A DNA stretch of 13,857 nucleotides, taken from an uncultured Bacillus sp. Its GTDB lineage: Bacteria; Bacillota; Bacilli; Bacillales_B; DSM-18226. Each line of letters opens with the position of its first letter. Within the stretch, counting starts at the first letter, position 1. A model generated the notes under the pieces. The model was given only the letters and a program-made list of their open reading frames with translations. It was not told where the DNA came from and did no database searches. Positions 8,235 through 13,857 of the stretch are shown here, piece after piece. Both the position numbers and the translations under genes were made by a program. The DNA is taken from assembly GCF_946478885.1 (NCBI RefSeq), contig NZ_CAMLDX010000093.1:1-13857 (forward strand), read 5' to 3'.

Positions 8235-8549
8235 ATGAACTCTGTTCCTCTTTCGGCTTTTTTAGCACTGGCCTTAATCTTGTTCTGCATCGGTCTTTAC
8301 GGTGTGCTCACGAAGCGCAACACAGTGATCGTTTTGATTTCTACTGAACTGATGCTCAATGCCGTGAACATTAATTTGGTTGCCTTCAGTAAACTCGGGG
8401 CAGTCCCATCAATAAACGGCCAAATCTTTGCTTTGTTTAGCATGGCAATGGCAGCGGCAGAGGTGGCAGTTGGAATTGCCATTTTGATTGCGCTGTATCA
8501 AAACCGCAAAACGGTTAAGATTGATGAAATGAATACAATGAAACACTAA
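8235..8549 (+). CDS. nuoK: NADH-quinone oxidoreductase subunit K (NuoK)
   Basis: Small three-helix antiporter-related (MrpC-like) membrane subunit of complex I, 104 residues. The two buried glutamates needed for proton transfer are present: Glu38 in [18 protein letters not shown] and Glu76 in [18 protein letters not shown], equivalent to Glu36 and Glu72 of E. coli NuoK. The start has AAGAGGAGG (8216-8224) before it, inside the end of nuoJ. The C-terminus ([10 protein letters not shown]) looks complete, so the unusual 318-nt sequence after its stop has not damaged the gene. Confidence 0.97.
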   Translation: MNSVPLSAFLALALILFCIGLYGVLTKRNTVIVLISTELMLNAVNINLVAFSKLGAVPSINGQIFALFSMAMAAAEVAVGIAILIALYQNRKTVKIDEMNTMKH

Positions 8550-8867
8550 ATAGGTGGGTCCTGCTTACAGAAAAAGTAAAACTCATAACCAAAGGTGCTG
8601 TTTTTTGGAAAAGAGTGTCCCAGCCACAAATGGTTTTCATTGAAAAATAGTTCATGAATATAAAATCCATTTTTAAACAAGGAATAATGTCGTACCAGAA
8701 GTACCTAAAAGATACATGTTCAAACACAAAGATATTTCTAATATGTGCTTGAGTTAAAAAAGGAATTCATGATCAGGAGGCTTAACCTTCATATCCTGCA
8801 TATTGATATTCAAGTGCAGGAGGAAGAAACTGCTCTGTTCAGGAATTCAAAAGGGGATCTGATATTG
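8550..8867. other. 318-nt gap between nuoK and nuoL, probable insertion
   Basis: All other junctions in this operon are 82 nt or less, and most are below 10. The gap begins with AGGTGGG (8552-8558), which looks like a ribosome binding site but now has no start after it, and ends with AAAGGGG before the nuoL start. In between, sequence up to about 8760 is AT-rich and without clear coding potential on either strand; a minus-strand frame of 70 codons (8515-8727) runs into nuoK and resembles no family known to me. From 8745 the frame of nuoL is open, adding up to 41 residues. A weak promoter-like pair (TTTTCA 8634-8639, TATAAA 8659-8664, spacing 19) might give nuoLMN extra transcription. No insertion-sequence ends are recognisable. 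Confidence 0.6.
8850..8856 (+). promoter_or_regulatory. Probable ribosome binding site of nuoL
   Basis: AAAGGGG lies eight bases before a TTG (8865) and eleven before the ATG (8868), which begins the standard NuoL N-terminus MESAWLIPLFP. It supports the short form over the extended frame that opens at 8745 or at ATG 8769. Confidence 0.6.
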
Positions 8868-10733
8868 ATGGAGAGTGCATGGCTGATACCGCTTTTCCCA
8901 CTATTATCGTTTCTCATCCTCACCATTTTCGGCAGAAAGCTGAAGGAAGCGGGCTCTTATATCGCAATTCTGCTCGCCTTTTCTTCCTTTGTCTATTCAT
9001 TGCTGGTGCTGTTCGATCGTTTTTCTGCACCGACGTACAAAGCAGAGACAATGTGGCTGAAAATAGGGGATATTGCTATTACGGTGGGATTTGAAGTTAA
9101 TCAATTAAATGCATTAATGTTAGTGATCGTTTCACTCGTCAGCTTTCTTGTACATACCTATTCAAAGGGTTATATGAAAGGTGACGACCGTTTTTCTGTT
9201 TTCTATGCTTATTTAGGTCTATTCACGTTTGCAATGCTGGGTCTTGTGCTTTCGCCAAACCTGCTGCAAACATATATGTTCTGGGAATTGGTCGGTGTCG
9301 GTTCCTTCCTGTTAATCGGGTTTTATTTTTACAAGGAAGAAGCAAAGGCGGCTGCCAAGAAAGCCTTCATTATGACACGGATAGGGGATGTCGGGCTGCT
9401 GATTGGCATGATTCTCTTATTCTGGCAAGTAGGCAGCTTCGAGTATGATCAAATTTTCAAAGCTGTTGATGAAGGTGTTATTTCACCTGGCATGATTACC
9501 TTAACAGCGATTCTGATTTTCATCGGTGCTGTAGGTAAATCAGGTCAATTTCCGCTGCACTCCTGGCTGCCGGACGCGATGGAAGGTCCGACACCGGTAT
9601 CTGCGTTAATCCACGCCGCAACGATGGTTGCCGCAGGGGTTTACTTAGTTGCAGCACTGTTTCCGCTCTTTACAGCAAGTGAAACGGCCTTAATGACGGT
9701 AGCTGTAGTCGGCGGATTTACGGCAATCTTTGCCGCCAGCATCGGAATGGTTCAAACTGATATCAAACGCGTGCTTGCCTATTCAACCGTGAGCCAGCTC
9801 GGGTATATGATGCTTGCCCTTGGTTCTGCGGGTTATGTAGCAGGGGTGTTTCACCTGACCACACACGCATTCTTTAAAGCTTTGCTGTTCCTTGCCGCAG
9901 GCTCGGTTATTCATGCTGTCCATACACAGGATATTAATGAAATGGGCGGTCTTTGGAAAAAAATGCGTTTGACTGCACCTCTGTTCCTGATTGGAACGAT
10001 GGCGATAAGCGGTGTGCCGCTGTTTTCCGGTTTCTTCAGTAAGGATGAAATCTTGGTAGCAGCTTGGAATGCAGGGCACCCGGTGCTATTTGCCTTAGGT
10101 GTCATTACGGCTTTCATGACGGCTTTCTATATGTTCCGCTTGTTCTTCCTGGTATTCACAGGGAAATCACGCGGTCACAATCAGAATGTGCATGAATCGC
10201 CATCAATTATGACAATGCCGATGCTTGTACTAGGCGTCCTTGCTGTCATTGCTGGTTATGTCAACACACCATGGTTCGGTACCTTCCTAGGCGACTGGCT
10301 TGTAGAAGGAAATCAGCAGTTAATTGAAGCAACTGGCCATGGTCACGAGGGATCTTCCTGGATTATGCTGACCGCCACGATCGTGTCCTTGCTCGGGATT
10401 TATATGGCTTGGCTGGTTTACTGGAAAAAGTCCATCTCCCGCGATATCAAAATGCCGGCACTGTATGGAATGTTGTACAATAAATATTATATCGATGAGA
10501 TTTACTCTTATATCATTGTTGCTCCAACAAAAGTATTCAGTCTGTTCCTACAATATATTGAAAACTTCCTGGTGGAGGGGATTCTGAAGGCGGTCATCGG
10601 TATAGTGGAGAGTTTGGCAAAATTAGGGTCTAAATTTCAAAACGGACAAACTCAGGTATATGGAGCGGTTGCTTTTGTAGGGTTAACAGTTCTTGTGGTG
10701 ATTTATGCATTGACAGGGGGGTACTTAAAATGA
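8868..10733 (+). CDS. nuoL: NADH-quinone oxidoreductase subunit L (NuoL), proton-pumping antiporter-like
   Basis: Distal antiporter-like subunit of the complex I membrane arm. From the ATG at 8868 it has 621 residues, normal for bacilli. It is a MrpA/NuoL-type protein of many helices; key residues are visible: Glu140 in MFWELVGVGSF, Lys224 in GAVGKSGQFPLHSWLPDAME, the loop GPTPVSALIHAATMVAAGVY starting at 240, HAFFKALLFLAAGSVIH at 333-349, and Lys392 in FFSKDEIL. The C-terminal part (after about 500) contains the lateral helix and a last anchor helix. The frame stays open upstream to 8745; the extra 33-41 residues are charged and not family-like, so I place the start at 8868. It overlaps nuoM by four bases (ATGA). 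Confidence 0.97.
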   Translation: MESAWLIPLFPLLSFLILTIFGRKLKEAGSYIAILLAFSSFVYSLLVLFDRFSAPTYKAETMWLKIGDIAITVGFEVNQLNALMLVIVSLVSFLVHTYSKGYMKGDDRFSVFYAYLGLFTFAMLGLVLSPNLLQTYMFWELVGVGSFLLIGFYFYKEEAKAAAKKAFIMTRIGDVGLLIGMILLFWQVGSFEYDQIFKAVDEGVISPGMITLTAILIFIGAVGKSGQFPLHSWLPDAMEGPTPVSALIHAATMVAAGVYLVAALFPLFTASETALMTVAVVGGFTAIFAASIGMVQTDIKRVLAYSTVSQLGYMMLALGSAGYVAGVFHLTTHAFFKALLFLAAGSVIHAVHTQDINEMGGLWKKMRLTAPLFLIGTMAISGVPLFSGFFSKDEILVAAWNAGHPVLFALGVITAFMTAFYMFRLFFLVFTGKSRGHNQNVHESPSIMTMPMLVLGVLAVIAGYVNTPWFGTFLGDWLVEGNQQLIEATGHGHEGSSWIMLTATIVSLLGIYMAWLVYWKKSISRDIKMPALYGMLYNKYYIDEIYSYIIVAPTKVFSLFLQYIENFLVEGILKAVIGIVESLAKLGSKFQNGQTQVYGAVAFVGLTVLVVIYALTGGYLK

Positions 10734-12247
10734 ATATAGACCATTTTTTATCCGTCTTAGTATTTTCCCCTCTGATTGGGATTTTGCTTTTGCTGTTTGT
10801 TCCTAAACATAAGGAACACACGCTTAAATTTATCGGCATATTAGGAACGTTGCCGGCGCTTATTTTAGCTTTTATTACGTTCAGTCAGTATCGGAAGGGC
10901 TTTGATCTTTCCAAGCTCCAAGAAAGTGCCGATTGGATCAGCTTCAAAAATTCGGTATCCTACGGAGACCTATTCACGATTAACTATGAACTTGGCATCG
11001 ATGGGCTTTCACTAGTGCTCGTGCTATTAACTGCCATCGTAGCCACTCTTGCTGCGATAGCATCGATTCATATTAAAAAGGAATGGAAAGGGTATTTCAT
11101 GCTATTCCTGATTCTGGAAATCGGGATGCTCGGCGTCTTTACTGCGGAAAACCTGGTTCTGTTCTTCCTATTCTTTGAAGTAACATTGATTCCAACCTTC
11201 TTCCTGATTGGAAAATGGGGTTATTTTGAAAAGGAAAAAGCCGCTTTCAGTTTTTTAATTTATAATGGCTTAGGTTCAGCAATTTTGCTGATTGTGATTA
11301 TTGTTTTATTTGCCCGTACAGGAACATCTAATATCGACACATTGCGCACCCTGATGGCCTCTGATACGCCGCAGTTCCTGGCGCCTATATCCGATTCCTT
11401 GAAAACGGGATTGTTTATCGCGTTGATGATTGCCTTTGGTGTCAAGCTGCCGATTCTGCCGCTGCATAGCTGGATGGTACGCGTACACGTACAGGCACCT
11501 CCTTCCGTGGTTATGATCCACTCAGGGATTCTGTTGAAAATTGGTGCATATGGGATCATTAAATTTGGACTCGGTATTTTTCCAGAGCAATTTCAGCAGT
11601 TTGCCGCTATCATTGCTTTGCTTGGAGTTATCAACCTGTTATATGGTGCATTTCTAGCTTTCATTCAGGATGACCTGAAAAAGGTGCTTGCTTATTCGTC
11701 CATCTCTCATATGGGGATTGTCCTAATCGGGCTTGGAGCCTTAAATGAATCAGGGATTCAAGGGGCTATTTTCCAAGTCGTATCACACGGATTAATCTCG
11801 GCATTGCTGTTCTTCTTAGTCAGTGTGCTGTATGAACGGACACATACTACCGAGATACAAAATCTTGGCGGAATGGCAAAAGGAATGCCGGTTACCGCTG
11901 GATTCCTGCTGGTAGCTGGGATGGCATCACTCGGTCTTCCGGGAATGTCGGGATTCGTCAGCGAATTCATGTCTTTCGTTGGTTTGTTTAAAGAAATGCC
12001 GGTTCTTGCGAGCATTGGAGCACTGGGGATCATTTTAACGGCTGTATACTTGCTGCGTGCCATTTTGAATATTACGTTTGGCGAGGCCCACAGAGAATGG
12101 GCTGGGACAACTGATGTTCAAGCTCTTGAATACGTTCCAGCTGTAGTATTGACTGCCTTAATCATTCTAATCGGGGTGGTTCCAAATATGTTGGGCGAAC
12201 CACTTCAGACAACAATAGAAATACTTATGCAAGGGATAGGGGGGTGA
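10730..12247 (+). CDS. nuoM: NADH-quinone oxidoreductase subunit M (NuoM), proton-pumping antiporter-like
   Basis: Middle antiporter-like subunit of the membrane arm, 505 residues, about fourteen helices. The proton-path residues are all present: Glu150 in LFFEVTLIPTFFLIG, Lys239 in GVKLPILPLHSW, Lys270 in GILLKIGAYGIIKFG, and Glu412 in FVSEFMSF, matching Glu144, Lys234, Lys265 and Glu407 of E. coli NuoM. DDLKKVLAYSSISHMGIVLIG at 314-334 is the usual discontinuous-helix segment. The start overlaps the nuoL stop and has AGGGGGGT at 10715-10722. nuoN follows six bases after the stop. Confidence 0.98.
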   Translation: MNIDHFLSVLVFSPLIGILLLLFVPKHKEHTLKFIGILGTLPALILAFITFSQYRKGFDLSKLQESADWISFKNSVSYGDLFTINYELGIDGLSLVLVLLTAIVATLAAIASIHIKKEWKGYFMLFLILEIGMLGVFTAENLVLFFLFFEVTLIPTFFLIGKWGYFEKEKAAFSFLIYNGLGSAILLIVIIVLFARTGTSNIDTLRTLMASDTPQFLAPISDSLKTGLFIALMIAFGVKLPILPLHSWMVRVHVQAPPSVVMIHSGILLKIGAYGIIKFGLGIFPEQFQQFAAIIALLGVINLLYGAFLAFIQDDLKKVLAYSSISHMGIVLIGLGALNESGIQGAIFQVVSHGLISALLFFLVSVLYERTHTTEIQNLGGMAKGMPVTAGFLLVAGMASLGLPGMSGFVSEFMSFVGLFKEMPVLASIGALGIILTAVYLLRAILNITFGEAHREWAGTTDVQALEYVPAVVLTALIILIGVVPNMLGEPLQTTIEILMQGIGG

Positions 12248-12253
12248 TGAAGG

Positions 12254-13765
12254 ATGGATCTCGAAACGCTTATTTCATATGACTGGAACATTATGACGCC
12301 GGAATTCATCATTCTTGTCCTTGCGGCTGCCCTTACCTTGATGGATATATTTATGCCGAAAGGACAAAGTCGAAAAATCCTCGGCTGGATTAGTGCAGTG
12401 GGGATTTTGGCGGCAATTGTTTCACTGGTTAGTTTACTTGATGTAGAAACCACTTCGATTTTATACGATACATTTAGATTAGATGCGTTTGCAAAGGCGT
12501 TTAAGCTGATGCTGCTTGTCGGTGGCGCGATGGTCATTTTACTTGCGATCAGCTATGAGCCGAAAGAGGGAATGAATGAGTGCAGAGGTGAATTTTATTA
12601 TCTGTTTCTGACAGCCCTTTTAGGTGCGATGATGATGACATCCAGCGGTGATTTGATTACGCTTTTTGTCGGTCTTGAATTGCTTTCCATTTCGTCTTAT
12701 ATTTTAGCAGGCATCAGAAAGAAAAATATTCAATCCAATGAATCAGCAATGAAATATGTCATCAATGGTTCGATTTCCTCAGCTATCACATTGTTTGGGA
12801 TGAGCTATGTCTATGGATTGACAGGCACGACGAATATTGCCGATATGCGTGATGTTCTCATGTCATTAAATGATTCACAAATGATTTATTTACTGGTTAT
12901 TGCTTTCTTTATGATTACTGTCGGGGTTTCCTTTAAAATTGCGGCTGCTCCATTCCATATGTGGGCACCGGATGTATACCAGGGAGCGCCAACGCCTGTT
13001 ACAGCCTTCCTCAGTGTTGTTTCGAAGACAGCGGGCTTTGCTTTGATTATCCGTTTATTGCTTTCTATTTTTGGAACTGCAGCGACGGGCGGACAGGGTT
13101 CTGCTCCAATTTTACTGGAAATGCAGAACTACATTGCCGTCATTGCAGCAGCCACGATGATTATTGGAAATCTTGTTGCGTTAAGGCAGCGCAATATTAA
13201 ACGTTTGTTTGCTTACTCCAGTATCGCCCATGCGGGTTATATTTTAGTAGCTGTTTCTGCCCTGTCAATCTTTATGTTTGACTCTGTATGGTTCTATTTA
13301 CTGGCTTATCTGTTTATGAATATGGGGGCATTTGCCATCATTCAATTGGTAACAGAGAAAGAGAATGCCGAGGATATCAGCCATTTTGCTGGTTTATACC
13401 GTCGTTCGCCACTCTTGGCGATTGCTATGGGAATTATGATTTTATCCCTTGCTGGTATTCCGGGTACGGCAGGCTTTATCGGAAAGTTGAATATCATCAC
13501 CGGTGCCTTAGTCGTGCCTGAAGCGCACTATGTTCTAGTTTCTGTTATGATAGCAACAACCGTCATATCTTATGTTTACTACTTTGGCGTGATGGTGCAA
13601 ATGTTCTTCCGACCGGCGGAAACGACTGAAAAAATCAAAATTCCGGCCAGCGTAGGCATCGTCCTGTTAGTCTGTGTTATCGTTACCGTATGGTTCGGCA
13701 TTCTGCCAGGCACTGCATTTGACTTCCTGCAAACCCATTTCCATGAGTTCGCTGATTTCATGTAG
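12254..13765 (+). CDS. nuoN: NADH-quinone oxidoreductase subunit N (NuoN), proton-pumping antiporter-like
   Basis: Third antiporter-like subunit of the membrane arm, placed between NuoM and NuoK in the complex; 503 residues, about fourteen helices. Conserved residues: Glu142 in FVGLELLSISSYILAG, Lys228 in VSFKIAAAPFHMWAPDVYQG, Lys258 in SVVSKTAGFALI, and Lys411 in AGFIGKLNI; the last is a lysine where NuoM has a glutamate, as is normal for NuoN. NIKRLFAYSSIAHAGYILVA at 314-333 is typical. The ATG at 12254 follows a GGGGGTGA box that includes the nuoM stop. It is the last gene of the operon; a terminator follows within 16 bases. Confidence 0.98.
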   Translation: MDLETLISYDWNIMTPEFIILVLAAALTLMDIFMPKGQSRKILGWISAVGILAAIVSLVSLLDVETTSILYDTFRLDAFAKAFKLMLLVGGAMVILLAISYEPKEGMNECRGEFYYLFLTALLGAMMMTSSGDLITLFVGLELLSISSYILAGIRKKNIQSNESAMKYVINGSISSAITLFGMSYVYGLTGTTNIADMRDVLMSLNDSQMIYLLVIAFFMITVGVSFKIAAAPFHMWAPDVYQGAPTPVTAFLSVVSKTAGFALIIRLLLSIFGTAATGGQGSAPILLEMQNYIAVIAAATMIIGNLVALRQRNIKRLFAYSSIAHAGYILVAVSALSIFMFDSVWFYLLAYLFMNMGAFAIIQLVTEKENAEDISHFAGLYRRSPLLAIAMGIMILSLAGIPGTAGFIGKLNIITGALVVPEAHYVLVSVMIATTVISYVYYFGVMVQMFFRPAETTEKIKIPASVGIVLLVCVIVTVWFGILPGTAFDFLQTHFHEFADFM

Positions 13766-13777
13766 TGATGATGGAAG

Positions 13778-13810
13778 AGAAGAGAAGCTCTTAAGGGCTT
13801 CTCTTTTATT
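13778..13810 (+). terminator. Intrinsic terminator of the nuo operon
   Basis: A 10-bp stem, arms 13781-13790 (AGAGAAGCTC) and 13795-13804 (GGGCTTCTCT), one G-U pair, loop TTAA, is followed by TTTATT. It starts 15 bases after the nuoN stop. Confidence 0.88.
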
Positions 13811-13813
13811 GTA

Positions 13814-13843
13814 AAATGAAAACCATACGCTGGGCGTATGGTT
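13814..13843 (-). terminator. Probable terminator of a convergent gene beyond the right edge
   Basis: A perfect 10-bp inverted repeat, AACCATACGC (13821-13830) / GCGTATGGTT (13834-13843), loop TGG. Read on the minus strand it is followed by a T-rich run (complement of AAAATGAA at 13813-13820); on the plus strand no T run follows. It therefore fits a minus-strand gene ending just past this window, or a backup structure for nuo. Confidence 0.5.
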
Positions 13844-13857
13844 CCGGAAAGCTTATA

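Noticed and set aside
8515..8727. Minus-strand 70-codon frame in the nuoK-nuoL gap
   Set aside because: It overlaps the 3' end of nuoK, has no clear ribosome binding site that I can see, and its translation does not resemble a known family.

Overview
The window comes from a low-to-moderate GC Gram-positive bacterium of the family Bacillaceae. It shows strong GGAGG-type ribosome binding sites, ATG/GTG starts and close-packed operons. The F1-ATPase subunits are Bacillus-type, and there is an 11-gene nuo operon without nuoE, nuoF or nuoG, the form known from the Bacillus cereus group and related bacilli. B. subtilis has no nuo operon, so it is excluded. I cannot name the species.

Layout: (1) 1-1997 is the end of the ATP synthase operon. 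It has a structured spacer after what is probably the atpG stop, then atpD (beta), atpC (epsilon) and a textbook intrinsic terminator. (2) 1998-2967 is about 1 kb with no intact gene. It is AT-rich and holds a cluster of inverted repeats at 2118-2306, a weak candidate promoter, and short broken reading frames at 2438-2776 that may be a decayed gene. (3) 2968-3010 is a strong extended -10 promoter with a 7-bp dyad across the -10 box. (4) 3056-13765 is nuoABCDHIJKLMN, all on the plus strand. Most junctions are overlaps or short gaps; the exceptions are an 82-nt gap at nuoH-nuoI and a 318-nt gap at nuoK-nuoL. The operon ends in a second intrinsic terminator. A perfect hairpin at the right edge looks like the terminator of a convergent minus-strand gene outside the window.

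How the genes work together: NuoB, C, D and I form the connecting (Q) module with iron-sulfur clusters and the quinone site. NuoA, H, J, K, L, M and N form the proton-pumping membrane arm. The pumped protons drive the ATP synthase encoded just upstream. No NADH-binding module is encoded here, so the electron donor is open.

No wholly new system is evident. The most unusual points are: NuoC carries an N-terminal extension of about 230 residues built of lysine/alanine octads in 38-residue units, two of them identical at the DNA level; the nuoK-nuoL gap looks like an insertion that separated an old ribosome binding site from nuoL; the nuoA promoter has a clear dyad; and the atpC-nuoA gap contains a run of stem-loops.
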